Shown one piece after another: positions 40,401 to 46,721 of a stretch of 64,000 bases of DNA. Positions within the stretch are counted from its first letter, which is position 1, and each line of letters opens with the position of its first letter. Below the pieces are notes generated by a model. The model saw only the letters and a list, made by a program, of their open reading frames with translations, was not told the DNA's origin and did no database searches. The DNA lies in NCBI RefSeq assembly GCF_000237925.1, contig NC_031495.1:25314872-25378871 (forward strand), written 5' to 3'. Position numbers and translations under genes: made by a program. This DNA comes from Schistosoma mansoni (Eukaryota > Platyhelminthes > Trematoda > Strigeidida > Schistosomatidae).

Positions 40401-43400
40401 ACAAATGTACATATGCACCAGTTATTATGTTGGCTCCCAATAACTGACTTTTAATTACTGAAATCAACCTATTATATGTAGATATTTTGAATGAATTAAC
40501 AATTAAACAACTATCAGTATGAGGTTATGGAGATTACTATGTTTTTGATTGCGATGACAAACTGACTGATGTTAGACCATTGAAAACCTGATATCACTGG
40601 ACGGCCGTTCCGCCCTACTGTAGGACTCCTCAGCAGTGCGCACCGACGATCCCACTCGCGGGATTCGAACCTAGAGCCTTCGGTCTCGCTTGCGAACGCT
40701 TAACCTCTAGACTACTGAGCCAGCATCCAGAGGTGACCAGCGAAACTAATCCGTGCCAGGTAGAGACAAGTACCGACCTCAGTACGATGGAAGATGGTCC
40801 CGCAATTTCGTGGAGTGGTTGAAGCTAGACATTAGCACCCTTGGATACCGGATTAGTGGTCTAGAGGTTAAGCGTTCGCAAGCGAGACCGAAGGCTCTAG
40901 GTTCGAATCCCGCGAGCGGGATCGTCGGTGCGCACTGCTGAGGAGTCCTACAGTAGGGCGGAACGGCCGTCCAGTGATTACAGGTTTCCAATGGTGGTCT
41001 AACATAAATCGGTTCATGATCTCAATCAAAAATTAAACAACTTTTATTTTATCAATTTTTAGAATTTACAGTGAATGTTTCAATTGAATTGTATAATTAT
41101 CGATGAACAGTAGGACGAATAAATCATCATAAATAAGTTAACTGTGTTTGGCGTTAAACACTATGTAACCTACTAACCTAATCAGTTGTGTAGACAAGAA
41201 GATTTTGAACTATTTATACGACAGTATGTTTTTGATCGAACAGTCTATTGTAGTATAGTTACTAATCATCTGATCCATATCAAAATGATGATATAATAAA
41301 TTTTATAGTAATATTTCTGTCTATTACACTGAAGATCATTTTATAAACATGAACTGTCATTCAATATTGTTAATCTTTTTTTAAAACCCCTATTTATAGA
41401 TTGATTACGTAGTCAATCAACTTAATTCGGATTCTATGTTACTTTATCAAGTGGGTTGAATTATTAAGGAGTTTATGTGTTTTCATGTTAATTATCTTAG
41501 CTACATTTTACCTTGACATGTTGGTACGATGAATCATCGATCAGTTTATTTTATGTATGAATAAAATGGTCTGCTTTTTAAGTAGTGTTTTAGGAATGTA
41601 AGTTTAATAAGACACGGTTAACCTTATGTGTAATTCAACAGAGTCTTCTATATTCATCCAACTAAATGATCCTCTTAACTGGTTGTATTAGTCGATTTCA
41701 GTGTAAGGAGTAACCCAGTTCATCGGATTTATACAATAACCAGAAATCTTTTTACATGCTTAGAAATAAACAGCAAACAATTAGCTTATTTTCTATTACC
41801 TTGCATAGGAAATCACGGGTTATTTGACTTTTGTTATTAAATGTTGGCTTCTTCCAAGGATATTCTTGATAATATTTTCCCAAGTTATATTTCCGCAATG
41901 GCGTTTGCTTTTGTCCCAGGATTATTTCATGTTACCATATAAAAATGTCTCATTTCAATTCTAACAACTCGATTTCTGTTCCTGATATAAAGGTATCCTG
42001 AAAGTCTCATCCTCTCTCTCCATTTGGCGTCTGGATTATTGACGCTGAAGTGTTGTTGGGTGTCAGACCTTCGGTCGACGCAGTTCCTACTAGTCTCATC
42101 TGTATTAGAAGATTCTCAGTTCGAAATTGCCATAGGCCTCGGTCGTAGTCGTACTTCTTGACTGAACATAGCTACATCTTTTGTATCCTTCCTTGGCATA
42201 CTGTATTTAATTGGTCTGGAATCACTGAACTACTTCATTCTTCGTGATCAAGTCGTAGAATAATGTTTTCAAACTTCTCAGCATCATTTCCCATCTCAAT
42301 CGGAAAAATTCTATACACAATATTACAAGATTTTTATGAGTAAAATAAAGAACCTATTGGAGCCCAACAGCGTTGTCTCTGATGATCGAAATATCATTCA
42401 CATGTTTCTTAAAGGCATCCAGTGCAGGAAAACGTGTTTTTAAGCCCAAATAATGTTTATTTCAGTAAAAGTAACAAGCGCATATTTTCAAACTAGCTAA
42501 TTTACATTGAATTATTCAATACTGAAGTAGATGAAAATTTCTCTGCTATGTACCACTTTGACTGTTTTACTAAGGGACTTTATCTACGGTCTAAAATTTC
42601 ACTTAAACATCAGTCTATATTAGGTGACAAATACTTAAAATAGGATAGTGACGACATTTACCCATCAATAGTATCAGTTATAGACGAGGTTTTTAAATTA
42701 CGAAAGCCCTACTTTGGTGTTCTGTAGTCAATTTCAATTAAATGTAACACAACTTAGTAATCACGTACGCATTTCTGCAATCCACTCCAAGGCACAGTTT
42801 TGTGTAAAGGTCAGTGATACTACTGACTACCCAAGCCAAAGCTAGATGTATTAAGTCTTAAACATGCAACCCAGTGATGAAACTTTGAGTGATATGATCA
42901 TCATTACATATAACTGTCAGTCTTCTACGGTACAACACAATACTTTTAATACGTTTTTTTCGCTTGTTATTTTTTTCTTCAGTTTTTAGACAGCGTTTAC
43001 TATCGATATCCACAACTTATTGGCCCATATTTAACTCTTCTAATATCCTTATACATCAAATTTTGTCGAAGTAAATTGCTACCTTTATTAAAGTCTACAG
43101 ATCGGTATCCTCTAAGTGAAGCCTTAAGCCTATGTGAACGCGCGAAACTTGTACCAGAAACTGTTTATCTACTGACTAGAGTTGGAAGACGTCACGATGC
43201 ATTACAATTAATTATGACGAGAGTAAGTGATCACTTTGGATAAGTTAGGTCCTATAACTTACTTATTCTTCTTTATAATTAATAAAAGCGTATTCTTTAT
43301 TATTTTAGTAAGCTTTGGGGGCAAATATATCCACTGGTTTAATTGAATGAATAGAATGTAGTTCTTTGGGTTGATAATTCATTTTGAAGCCGGTCGGGAC

Positions 43401-46400
43401 ACTTTATGTCATATAGGTAATTACTTACTTTCGAACTCATACTTAATAAAACCCACATATACATCAGAAAGCGGCGTGGTCGTCAAGTTCCTCTATGTTC
43501 CAAGCCTCTAATAGCTATACCTCGAAAATTGCTCTCCATAAAATATATGATTGGTATCATCTGTTTGTAGTAATCCATTATATAGATAGACTTTTTAGAA
43601 TACTATCATTGAGATTAACTTCTGTTCATCAAGCAATGCTACAAACGATGTAGAAAGTGTATTTACTAATAGTTCAGGTTCTCATGTAAATGTAGCGCAA
43701 ATTGACAAATAACACATTTACGAAGTATGATTGCGTAATATAAAGCTTATTAAATATTATTTTTAAATTTAAGGACAACTTATAGTTACAATTTTTGGAT
43801 CATAATAATATATGATCCCCTGTGAATTTTGAGTTTTACTACTGGGTAGTAGATATCTCATACGTTTAGAATATAAATTAGTGACACTACTATGCTGTTA
43901 CTTCATTAATGTCTATATTGTATTGTGTGCAGGAGCTTGACTGATTGATGGGTTGTTATGCCGCTCTGGTTGTTTGTTAGTGACTACCGGTTAATCACCA
44001 CAACATAACTGCATACAGTCACATACAGTCAACCCGAGGTCACCGTTATAATATAATTTATTCTTCTTTCTGCTCACTCTAAGCTTTAAATTGTGTGACA
44101 ACAGTTTAATTGTCACTATTTAGGACGTGTACTGTTGATCATAACCTATGTACAAAGTTGTCTAAGATCTGTAAGTTATAAAATACGCTTCTGAATTTGT
44201 TGACTGTCGATTGCGTTTTTATACATAATGATGATGATTGGACTTCAAAGCTGTAGTCGTCTGTTCTTACGGAACAACTGAGCTATCACTTCTTTGACGG
44301 CCCATCTTCCTTGTCATTCCTATGGACAAAACAAATTTTGTCAAAGTCAACTTATATAGTCCCTTTAGTGAAATACGCGACTTCCATCAGGCGATATTTG
44401 TTTTATCAATGCGTTGTTCACACTTCATTATACAGGGAGGCGAAGACTCGTCACCTGGAGAATCTACAACTCCGGAACAACGCCAAGCTATAGCTGCTGC
44501 AAAGTCGATCGAATACTGCCGAGAAGAAGATGGTATTCGCGCGAAAAATCGTCGCCCTTTCCATCGACATCGTAGTATGAATAATTTAAATTGTAGCAAG
44601 GATTGCGATGAAGACGAAGGTGATGAAAATGCTGGTGAATTATGGCAACAGGTTATTTTATTTGCAGCGGATAAGCCTGCTTTCATATGTGCATTACTAC
44701 AAAATGCAGGCTGTGAAGGTCTCGATTCACGTCTGCTACTACGTAAAATATCACCAGACATGACTATACCTGGACTTCGTGATGCAATTGTCAAGCTTAT
44801 GCATGACTACAAGGTAAGTAGTACTTGTCATCTAGAACAAATTGAGGTATTGCACGAAATTACATGTCCTAATGCGCTAAATATAAAGTGTCTGAATCAT
44901 ATCGCATTATCTGTGTCGTATAAATGTTAATTTACATCGGTAGTGATTCTATGAACTAAGTGAATCGTAAAATCAGAAAGGATACTTATCTCGTTCTGGT
45001 TCTACTGTATAAAAATGTTAACTGGAAAGCCGTAGGCTTTTAATCTATATTATAGTTACTGAGTAATAGACTATTTCTTATTTATTTTATGGGGTTTTAG
45101 TAATCGAGGTATTGAGGAGACCCAGGGTATTCCTCGAACAAAGCCCCGACGGACCCTGAAAATACTAGGAAACATTTTATCCAATCAACATTGAACAAAA
45201 GTTTCTCAGAGACATCTAGAAAATCACATTTCTGACTAGATGATTACCTATCCTGCTATTATGTTTAGCACGGTTCCAGAACCTTCCAAGAGCCCAAGAC
45301 CATCTGAAATTCTTTAAATACCCCTAATTTTCTGTACATAAAATAACCTTAAAGTAAGGCGTTCTTCTCACACTTTGCACTTTTTCTCGCGTTGGAGTTG
45401 TCGCGTAGAGTTAGACTGGGGTTATTTGAAGAGTTTAGGAAACGGATTCAAGCGTGAAGTTAGGAGATTTATCAAAAGGGGTAGTGTTCCCCATAGGGAA
45501 GAACAACGTATGAAACCCAATGTTAACTGGCCTTTAATAAGCTGTCCACTGACAATGCTTTACAATTGGCATAGGCTTCTTCAAAATGTGTTGTGTTCTT
45601 GTCTTTTTTTAGTTTGGGCGAAAACGACATTCGTTACTGTTTAAACGATTTTAAGACTGTATTATCTTCTTGATCTTCAATTTTTTAAAAATTGAGTTGT
45701 GTCTTAACAGCAAATATCACCGAAAAGAACATTTGCTTCGCTGAATTGTCTTTATATCCTCACTGATACAACGGGTTATTTTTGTTAGATCTTAAAAGAA
45801 ACAAATGGATTATTTCAGAAAAATACCTACCATGAACTGGTATATACAAAGCGTTTTTCGCAGTCGTTTTATAGATTTTAGATGTAATGTAATGAACTGA
45901 CGGAACAATTCCAAAGCCTAGAGAAAATTGTTTGAGACAGGAAAGGATTAAATTTCTAAGTCATGCAAGTTGGATCTTAACGTCATCGGGTTACAATCTC
46001 CATGTAATTAGACTTCAGAAAGACTAAATATCGGTATCTTTGATGTGAGTATTAGTTTTGCATATCTACTTATAATATTGATCAGAATTTAACGTAAAAT
46101 GACTTGTCTTTTCGTGTTTCTAGATTCAACTTGAACTGCAGCAAAGCTGTTCACGCATTTTGTCATCAGACATGCATCAGTTATTCTTACGTGTTATCAA
46201 AATGCAAATGAAAGGAATTCGTGTGAATCCAAGTGCTTGGTCCTCTATTGGATGTGCAGTGTGTCTGCAACCTATACTGAACAATAACGGGCAATCATGG
46301 CGAAGTGCAAATCAATCAAAATGTGATGTAAATAGTCAAAACAACGGAGAAAATCATCGGTCATGGGCAATTTTTCATTGTAATCATATTTGTCATGGAG

Positions 46401-46459
46401 ACTGTTTATCTAATGAAGAAACGAAATGCCCTTCGTGCTCAAAATCACGTATAATATAA
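1384..46459 (+). CDS. VPS41: VPS41 homologue, HOPS complex subunit (multi-exon, 5' end outside window)
   Basis: Vps41 is a subunit of the HOPS tether, which drives fusion of late endosomes with lysosomes. Eleven exons are seen: 1384-1458, 2190-2315, 5986-6105, 8446-8510, 15229-15692, 18771-18943, 19809-19949, 38823-39094, 42983-43222, 44436-44813 and 46124-46459. The first five encode the WD40-like N-terminal part, including the conserved LPSRYVEIV stretch. The next ones encode the clathrin-heavy-chain-repeat/TPR part ([44 protein letters not shown]), and the last encodes a C-terminal RING-H2. Splice phases match between consecutive exons except across 19949-38823, where roughly 60 residues of the human protein have no counterpart here. 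A further stretch of about 15 residues may be absent between 39094 and 42983. Introns are packed with LINE, SINE and LTR insertions. Assignment is by recall of human VPS41; I am confident of the family. Confidence 0.93.
1640..1862 (-). mobile_element. tRNA-derived SINE (Sm-alpha type), degraded, minus strand
   Basis: The reverse complement follows the order of the better copies at 40731-41030. It has a tRNA-like head (around 1830-1770) and the region that carries the hammerhead core in other copies (around 1735-1695). The 3' part is ccaatagtagtctggttgag (1683-1664). The ribozyme core is eroded (GTGAAAAG in place of CTGAGGAG). Confidence 0.7.
2190..2315 (+). CDS. VPS41: VPS41 exon: WD40 blade
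   Basis: 42 codons, phase 0 to 0, acceptor cgtag and donor gtgagg. It carries [20 protein letters not shown], which corresponds to the human PIKIIAVHPHF segment. Confidence 0.85.
2750..5030 (+). mobile_element. LINE family A, copy 1 (internally deleted)
   Basis: An APE-endonuclease-type non-LTR retrotransposon in a VPS41 intron. The 5' UTR-like part aligns with that of copy 2 near 11090. A frame at 3352-4044 (230 aa) starts in the endonuclease ([20 protein letters not shown]) and passes straight into the reverse transcriptase ([30 protein letters not shown]). Relative to copy 2 about 1.55 kb is missing between these. The catalytic YADD is kept. The 3' part continues through 4055-4990 as decayed frames to a tail ending ctacgttgtgactgac. 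Both ends are approximate. Confidence 0.85.
5986..6105 (+). CDS. VPS41: VPS41 exon: WD40 blade
   Basis: 40 codons, phase 0 to 0, acceptor catag and donor gtaaat. [16 protein letters not shown] corresponds to human RSVKWRGHLIAWANN, so the exon follows directly from the one ending at 2315. Confidence 0.88.
6106..8445. other. VPS41 intron, nothing recognised
   Basis: AT-rich with several T-rich tracts. No repeat family or exon recognised. Confidence 0.6.
8446..8510 (+). CDS. VPS41: VPS41 exon: short WD40 exon
   Basis: 65 bases between tctag and gtaagt. It reads [21 protein letters not shown] and leaves phase 2 (GA), which the next exon completes to Glu. It corresponds to human GVKIFDIISKQRI. 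Confidence 0.82.
9190..9430 (+). repeat. Unclassified dispersed repeat, copy 1
   Basis: Diverged similarity to 41875-42080 in the same order: an aatataaag..attctggaagtc block (about 9331-9355) and ttgttatgtgtcagagatctgg (about 9396-9417). No coding or terminal structure was seen. Confidence 0.4.
10890..11040 (+). mobile_element. tRNA-derived SINE with hammerhead-like core
   Basis: A diverged copy ending just upstream of LINE A copy 2. It has a B-box-like GGTTCGACCCC (10934-10944). A hammerhead-like core follows: CTGAGGA (10971-10977), stem II GTCCC/AGGC, and GAAA (10993-10996). Flanking GCACA (10964-10968) and TGTGC (11006-11010) could pair as stem I. Confidence 0.7.
11085..14548 (+). mobile_element. 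LINE family A, copy 2 (long, 3'-truncated)
   Basis: The most complete copy. It holds a 5' UTR (11085-11810), then an APE endonuclease from about 11824 (GAFNV, broken by a small deletion and stops), with VVGDLNAQV and [12 protein letters not shown] further on in 12096-12620. The RT region runs through 12765-13532 ([37 protein letters not shown]) and 13638-13991 ([28 protein letters not shown]). A frameshift then leads to the thumb and C-terminal part at 13981-14545 ([27 protein letters not shown]). The catalytic YADD reads YTND here, so the copy is dead. It ends abruptly near 14548 at a point where copy 1 continues for about 580 bases. Confidence 0.9.
15229..15692 (+). CDS. VPS41: VPS41 exon: end of WD40 region
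   Basis: Acceptor ttttatag, donor gtaag; starts by completing the split Glu codon and ends in phase 1. It contains [20 protein letters not shown], a serine-rich insert, then [11 protein letters not shown], the best conserved stretch of the family. The Ser/His-rich insert (about 25 residues) is not in human VPS41. The preceding intron (8511-15228) holds a SINE and a LINE copy. Confidence 0.92.
16240..17130 (+). mobile_element. LINE family A, copy 3 (3' fragment, old)
   Basis: A heavily diverged relic that corresponds to the RT C-terminal part and 3' UTR of the family. Recognisable stretches are gtaagtctcatcagccctgg (16323-16342), a TTACTCTACGGTTG equivalent of LLYGCETW, and the GHVLRMPNH equivalent at 16678-16720. 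It has many stops and indels. It lies in the VPS41 intron between 15692 and 18771. Confidence 0.75.
17673..18128 (-). CDS. Hypothetical 151-residue hydrophobic ORF in a VPS41 intron
   Basis: An open frame antisense to VPS41, between the exons ending at 15692 and starting at 18771. It has about three hydrophobic segments (for example [19 protein letters not shown] and [12 protein letters not shown]) and no recognised domain. Part of it (around 17865-17955) resembles a second stretch near 10195-10290 on the same strand, so it may be a repeat or gene relic. AT-rich intron sequence can leave frames of this length open by chance. Confidence 0.25.
   Translation of the reverse strand: MLLRVFFHTFLYLASRQSFFGLPFYIPILILLFLIALIHYYINFVSQPKFYRLLSDTVTTYFLIGYKYDCTAFVNDIYRKEIFLTELFCGFFLMLAYMGKINGILQIIHCQTNLLINILLKSIINSITSNGNEQHHVIEIIMFMYKFKKAE
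18771..18943 (+). CDS. VPS41: VPS41 exon: start of the helical repeat region
   Basis: The acceptor is tatatgttag after a long pyrimidine tract, chosen because it completes the phase-1 Gly/Ala codon left by the exon ending at 15692. The donor is gtaagc. It encodes [18 protein letters not shown] and [13 protein letters not shown], matching human DQDDHIDWLLEKKKYEEAL. Confidence 0.88.
19372..19475 (-). mobile_element. Second tRNA-like SINE or tRNA relic
   Basis: The reverse complement reads GCGTTGGCCTAGTGGTTAAA (A-box-like) and later CCAGGTTCGAGATC (B-box-like), about 34 bases apart as in a Leu/Ser-type tRNA. The predicted acceptor-stem ends do not pair, and the tail continues without a terminator. 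A SINE of a different family from the Sm-alpha copies, or a tRNA pseudogene, fits better than a functional tRNA. Confidence 0.5.
19809..19949 (+). CDS. VPS41: VPS41 exon: helical repeat region
   Basis: 47 codons, phase 0 to 0, acceptor cttcatag and donor gtgata. [20 protein letters not shown] and the following [16 protein letters not shown] match human DIGLAYINHLVERGDYDIAA and ALWEYEVYKFKEIGQLK. The next segment of the protein cannot be found downstream before 38823. Confidence 0.9.
19950..21429. other. VPS41 intron, nothing recognised
   Basis: The next part of VPS41 would be expected from here on, but no matching frame with splice sites was found. A short AAT repeat lies near 20880. Confidence 0.55.
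21430..24255 (-). mobile_element. RTE-type LINE (SR2-like), minus strand
   Basis: Reading down the - strand: an APE endonuclease remnant (24251-24036; [20 protein letters not shown]), a linker and N-terminal RT frame (23703-22624, 359 aa; [34 protein letters not shown]), and the RT palm (22587-22255; [23 protein letters not shown]). The thumb and tail follow, down to a 3' end near 21430. The active site that should read FADD reads FAGD (about 22230), and a stop precedes it. It is therefore dead, but long and only moderately diverged. Confidence 0.9.
22624..23703 (-). pseudogene. RTE linker and N-terminal reverse transcriptase frame (359 aa)
   Basis: The longest open piece of the RTE copy. 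The N-terminal half is Lys/Glu-rich linker ([39 protein letters not shown]). The C-terminal part has [20 protein letters not shown] and [19 protein letters not shown], hallmarks of RTE reverse transcriptases before the AFD motif. It ends where the frame shifts into the 110-residue palm piece (22587-22255). Confidence 0.85.
24598..24797. other. Assembly gap (200 N)
   Basis: A run of exactly 200 N, a conventional gap size, so the true length is unknown. The right edge begins with a perfect short palindrome. Confidence 0.99.
24798..24839. repeat. Perfect 19-bp inverted repeat at gap edge
   Basis: ggagattgtggtattttca and its exact complement are separated by actg. The position directly at a gap edge suggests an assembly fold-back, though a real hairpin is possible. 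Confidence 0.8.
24912..25205 (+). mobile_element. tRNA-derived SINE (Sm-alpha type)
   Basis: A near full-length copy running from the gtgaccagtgg head (24920) to the 3' part near 25200. It has an A-box-like stretch agtggtctaaaggttagggg (25045-25064) and B box GTTCGAGTTCC (25091-25101). A ribozyme-like core follows: CTGAGGA (25116-25122) and GAAAC (25138-25142). Stem I looks shortened, because the CACTGCTGA of other copies reads CACTGA here, so self-cleavage is doubtful. It lies between the N gap and the LTR block. Confidence 0.85.
25608..26239 (-). repeat. LTR (3' LTR of the minus-strand element)
   Basis: About 630 bases, almost identical in reverse complement to the LTR at 36149-36780. It ends ccaccaca. 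The start is uncertain by about 4 bases (canonical TG at 26235). The polypurine tract agggagggagt lies just outside its start. It contains a 109-residue open frame (25791-26120) that is repeated in every LTR copy and is not a separate gene. Confidence 0.85.
26240..27293 (-). mobile_element. CsRn1/Boudicca-like element, 3' end of pol and 3' UTR
   Basis: The - strand frame 27189-26704 is the end of the polyprotein ([35 protein letters not shown]), followed by an AT-rich 3' UTR and the polypurine tract. At about 27290 it meets the plus-strand copy head to head, with a few bases (ggtg) shared at the join. Confidence 0.85.
27294..32059 (+). mobile_element. CsRn1/Boudicca-like Ty3/gypsy element, long plus-strand copy
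   Basis: It runs from the primer-binding-site region (ggtgagccc) through a leader, gag-pol, 3' UTR and polypurine tract into the beginning of an LTR (31953-32059). The 5' LTR is not attached. The coding part looks whole. The family call rests on the CHCC-type Gag zinc motif, the order protease-RT-RNase H-integrase, and one continuous gag-pol frame. High identity to the neighbouring copies indicates a recent origin. Confidence 0.9.
27399..31490 (+). CDS. Gag-Pol polyprotein of the LTR element (1363 aa)
   Basis: The start is taken at [14 protein letters not shown], which is shared with the second gag copy at 36891; an upstream extension of the frame is leader. Domains by approximate residue from this Met: Gag capsid region (1-250), CHCC zinc motif [18 protein letters not shown] (about 265-285) and protease [12 protein letters not shown] (about 320). 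Reverse transcriptase (about 480-660) has [16 protein letters not shown] and YIDDVL, then RNase H ([27 protein letters not shown]). Integrase has an HHCC-like zinc region (HPGVRAT...CLQCQRSK) and a catalytic core ([33 protein letters not shown]). There is no chromodomain; the tail is Pro/Thr-rich. Gag and Pol share one frame without a visible frameshift site. Confidence 0.93.
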   Translation: MFSSESEDISQDNDRTELHALNVINVPPFSRVNPRIWFAQVEVQFQRRNIRSQQSKYSFVLGILPTEVAFEVSDLIDNVPVSNAYDQLKQAIIQRTSLSDEKKLQQLLHECELGDKSPSQLLRHMRQLAEPFKVGDIFLREIWLQRLPTVVRQILCASNQSLDLEVLASMADKVLEVTPGTTPYVQAISQTSSDTKTPNIASLTAELSDLRTQHARTVASLENKLDTLQSIISNLTSRKSRSSFQGTKNRDNSRTKKNDNICWYHRKYGDKARKCVTSCKFFRSFSSPKDVNQAVVPTNVTGHATSHLFHVLDKTSGYKFLVDTGAEVSVIPVTLAKKPISKCGKYSLRAANKTEIKTFGEQLLTLDLGIRRRLNWVFIIADVRHPILGADFLSSYNLLVDVKKRKLIDSCTKLQVHGIQSHYHIHSIKINTPVNDIFANILSKFPKLTKPDYSENTIQHSVVHRIITKNQPVSARPRRLPPDKLAVAKAEFEHMMRLGIIRPSSSSWASPLHMVPKRDQDWRPCGDYRSMNNLTLPDRYPIPHLHDFSLTLHGKQIFSKIDLVRAYHQIPVASEDIAKTAIITPFGLFEFLRMPFGLKNAAQTFQRFMDEVTKGLDFVFVYIDDVLIASSSFHEHIDHLHQLFERFQRFGIVINPSKCIFGVEGLEFLGHSIDKHGIKPLDAEIEAIKNFPEPDSLNKLRRFLGMFNFYRRFIPHCSDILQPLTEALKGKAKKFTLSSEAKDAFTAAKTAIASTTMLTYLSPDPEATLILCTDASQAAVGAVLQQRVNNEVKPLAFFSKKLEPAQTRYSTFGRELLAVYLAVKHFKHLLQGRDFVIFTDHKPLTYAFNAKSDRYSPRETRQLDYISQFSTNIQFIKGESNVVADTLSRFDVDAICSTKGIDLLDIARLQVDDSDLAACKQNSSLVLKSIPIPHSDSTIICDTSTGIHRPFVPIAYRKKVFDCLHSLSHPGVRATVRLIGERFVWPKMNSNIKEWTRNCLQCQRSKVHRHTITTPSTFNLPDHRFQHVHVDLVGPLPPSNGFTYIFTAVDRFTRWPIACPIKDISAENIAAVFLDRWISNFGVPSTVTSDRGSQFQSHLFNEFTRILGIHHITTTAYHPAANGLVERFHRQLKSSLMVQPDVTRWSEFLPLILLSIRSTIKEDLQCTPAQLVYGTNLTLPGQLVTHKGTSVCTDPSSFCERLMSHMNSIRPVAPRPVFLKEQISKHLNTCKFVFVRVDSVRRPLQHPYEGPYEVVDRQAKYFTIKKNGKKETVAIDRLKPAFIESETHNSRKPSKDNNCTTQLPAFPANSSPTSVKSPTQTMCDANVTPPTNLVPNSTTLPFLKTTRTGRQVHIPKRYVELIT
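32060..36148 (+). mobile_element. CsRn1/Boudicca-like element, second plus-strand copy (partial gag, pol, 3' UTR)
   Basis: It begins inside gag after a short unmatched stretch. The pol frame (32147-35686, 1179 aa) contains the same zinc motif, protease, RT, RNase H and integrase and is nearly identical to the first copy. It leads through the polypurine tract into the LTR at 36149. It is partial at its 5' side. Confidence 0.9.
36149..36780 (+). repeat. LTR between two plus-strand copies
   Basis: Almost identical in inverse to 25608-26239. It is preceded by the polypurine tract of the copy to its left and followed by TGGTGAGCCC, a primer-binding-site-like sequence, so it serves as 3' LTR to one copy and 5' LTR to the next. 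Confidence 0.85.
36781..37693 (+). mobile_element. CsRn1/Boudicca-like element, third plus-strand copy (leader and partial gag)
   Basis: Leader and gag from the Met at 36891, nearly identical to 27399 onward. The element sequence stops at 37693 within the zinc-motif region and is replaced by the ATAD2-like exon piece. The few codons that continue the frame afterwards are host sequence. Confidence 0.88.
37694..37841 (-). pseudogene. Stranded exon piece of an ATAD2-like AAA ATPase
   Basis: The - strand reads [16 protein letters not shown], a Thr run, then [13 protein letters not shown]. This is the Walker A region of the first AAA module of ATAD2/ATAD2B (human [17 protein letters not shown] ... 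FFMRKGADC). A good acceptor (cttttccttag) starts it in phase 2, as an authentic exon would. It stops within GADC exactly where retroelement gag sequence begins. No other ATAD2 exon is visible. Between SR and RPIAFF lies an insert with five ACT codons from a short ACT repeat. It is either a displaced or duplicated exon fragment or the product of a misassembly; it is not a working gene here. Confidence 0.8.
37976..38128 (+). mobile_element. LINE family A 3' tail fragment beside a gap
   Basis: The segment ggcaacttggaccgatgcat to ctacgttgtagctgactgac matches the 3' tail of LINE A seen at 4960-5015 and 51985-52045. It runs into the N gap at 38129. It sits between the ATAD2-like exon piece and the gap, inside the LTR-bounded block. 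Confidence 0.55.
38129..38328. other. Assembly gap (200 N)
   Basis: A second run of exactly 200 N, inside the LTR-bounded block, between a LINE A tail and an LTR fragment. Confidence 0.99.
38329..38549 (-). repeat. LTR fragment (5' LTR side of the minus-strand insertion)
   Basis: It matches 26019-26239 and is cut on its left by the N gap at 38129-38328. Its outer end adjoins AAGTC, the same five bases found beyond the other outer LTR. Confidence 0.85.
38823..39094 (+). CDS. VPS41: VPS41 exon: clathrin-heavy-chain-repeat region
   Basis: Acceptor tttgtag, donor gtaaat; needs one base from a preceding exon (phase 1) and ends in phase 0. [20 protein letters not shown] and [14 protein letters not shown] match human LAELYTYDKNYGNALEIYLTLRHKDVFQLI. 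It lies about 270 bases to the right of the retroelement block, which shows that the block sits in a VPS41 intron. Confidence 0.9.
40095..40270 (+). mobile_element. Probable LINE family A 3' relic
   Basis: Short and diverged. The stretch acacatgcctaaccatcgcc followed by ggttaggctggaaaaaactc resembles the region after the RT end (consensus MPNHRLPRRA ... GWKK). No frame is left. Confidence 0.45.
40572..40727 (-). mobile_element. tRNA-derived SINE, left arm of an inverted pair
   Basis: The reverse complement nearly repeats the copy at 40851-41003, sharing its private variants such as CTGAGGAGTCC...GGGCGGAAC. It is truncated at its 5' side near 40727, where the oppositely oriented copy begins. 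Confidence 0.88.
40731..41030 (+). mobile_element. tRNA-derived SINE, right arm of an inverted pair, with hammerhead core
   Basis: A near full-length copy: head gtgaccagcgaaactaatcc (40733-40752), A-box-like agtggtctagaggttaagcg (40855-40874), B box GGTTCGAATCC (40900-40910). The hammerhead-like part has stem I CACTG (40933-40937) against CAGTG (40972-40976). The core is CTGAGGA (40938-40944), then stem II GTCCT/GGGC, then GGAA where GAAA is expected. A minimal stem III ACGG/CCGT and GTC form the cleavage triplet just before CAGTG. This is the layout of the schistosome Sm-alpha hammerhead; the GGAA change probably lowers activity. Confidence 0.88.
41031..42982. other. VPS41 intron with one diverged repeat
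   Basis: Apart from the unclassified repeat at 41875-42080, nothing is recognised. A short VPS41 exon of about 45 bases could be hidden here or in 39095-40570. Confidence 0.5.
41875..42080 (+). repeat. Unclassified dispersed repeat, copy 2
   Basis: It contains gatataaaggtatcctgaaa (41984-42003) and gttgttgggtgtcagacctt (42053-42072), which align with the copy at 9190-9430. It lies in a VPS41 intron. Confidence 0.4.
42983..43222 (+). CDS. VPS41: VPS41 exon: helical repeat region
   Basis: 80 codons, phase 0 to 0, acceptor ttcttcag and donor gtaagt. [20 protein letters not shown] and [20 protein letters not shown] match human ISLYAEYDRPNLLPFLRDST and VEETVYLLSRMGNSRSALKM. The human stretch just before ISLY is longer by about 15 residues, so a small exon may lie unrecognised in 39095-42982. 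Confidence 0.9.
44436..44813 (+). CDS. VPS41: VPS41 exon: helical repeats with fluke-specific insert
   Basis: 126 codons, phase 0 to 0, acceptor attatacag and donor gtaagt. IEYCREEDG and [20 protein letters not shown] correspond to human IEFAKEQDDGELWEDLILYSIDKPPFITG. Between them lies about 30 extra residues: a basic patch ([12 protein letters not shown]) followed by an acidic one (DCDEDEGDE). The exon also begins with about 20 Ser/Gly/Thr-rich residues that have no human counterpart. Confidence 0.92.
45090..45650. repeat. Unclassified less AT-rich block, possible repeat
   Basis: A stretch of higher G+C than the surrounding intron (cagggtattcctcgaacaaa; gacggaccctgaaaatacta), with a promoter-like ctttaaatacccc. 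An 89-residue frame (45375-45644) has no recognisable similarity. It could be an LTR or another repeat, but no partner copy is present in the window. Confidence 0.25.
46124..46459 (+). CDS. VPS41: VPS41 last exon: RING-H2 domain and stop
   Basis: Acceptor gtgtttctag; ends at TAA 46457-46459. It encodes [19 protein letters not shown] and then a RING-H2: CAVC, a 40-residue Asn-rich loop, FHCNH, CHGDC and CPSC. Human VPS41 ends with the same arrangement (CESC, FHCRH, FHKEC, CNIC), but with a shorter loop between the first two metal ligands and the FHC. Placement of the stop directly after the last CxxC is normal for the family. Confidence 0.92.
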   Translation: MQLELQQSCSRILSSDMHQLFLRVIKMQMKGIRVNPSAWSSIGCAVCLQPILNNNGQSWRSANQSKCDVNSQNNGENHRSWAIFHCNHICHGDCLSNEETKCPSCSKSRII

Positions 46460-46715
46460 TCCGCACTGACAATTAACAAAAGCTGCAAACCTTGTGATTT
46501 ATTTTATCATTTTAATTCACAAAGGGAAAATATTCAGCAGACTATTTTTTTTAAAAGTTTGATCATTATTTTTTTCTTTCTTTTTGATATAAAAAAAACA
46601 AATTTTTTATTGTTGAAATCAATTTATTGTTTCATGTGAAATTTAAAAAATATGAACAAAATTAAAGTAAATTAATTAACATTCTATTTAAAAGTTAGTA
46701 ATAGGAGTTGTGATC

Positions 46716-46721
46716 AATAAA
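46716..46721 (+). promoter_or_regulatory. Candidate VPS41 polyadenylation signal
   Basis: AATAAA 257 bases after the VPS41 stop, the clearest canonical hexamer on this strand before the convergent gene. A match to a short hexamer in AT-rich DNA is weak evidence. Confidence 0.4.

Noticed and set aside
43925-44080. Possible additional repeat (cagtcacatacagtcaacccg region)
   Set aside because: Composition differs from the surrounding intron, but no partner copy or known motif could be found in the window.
45375-45644. 89-residue frame in the last VPS41 intron
   Set aside because: No similarity, no splice support, and it sits in a possible repeat block.
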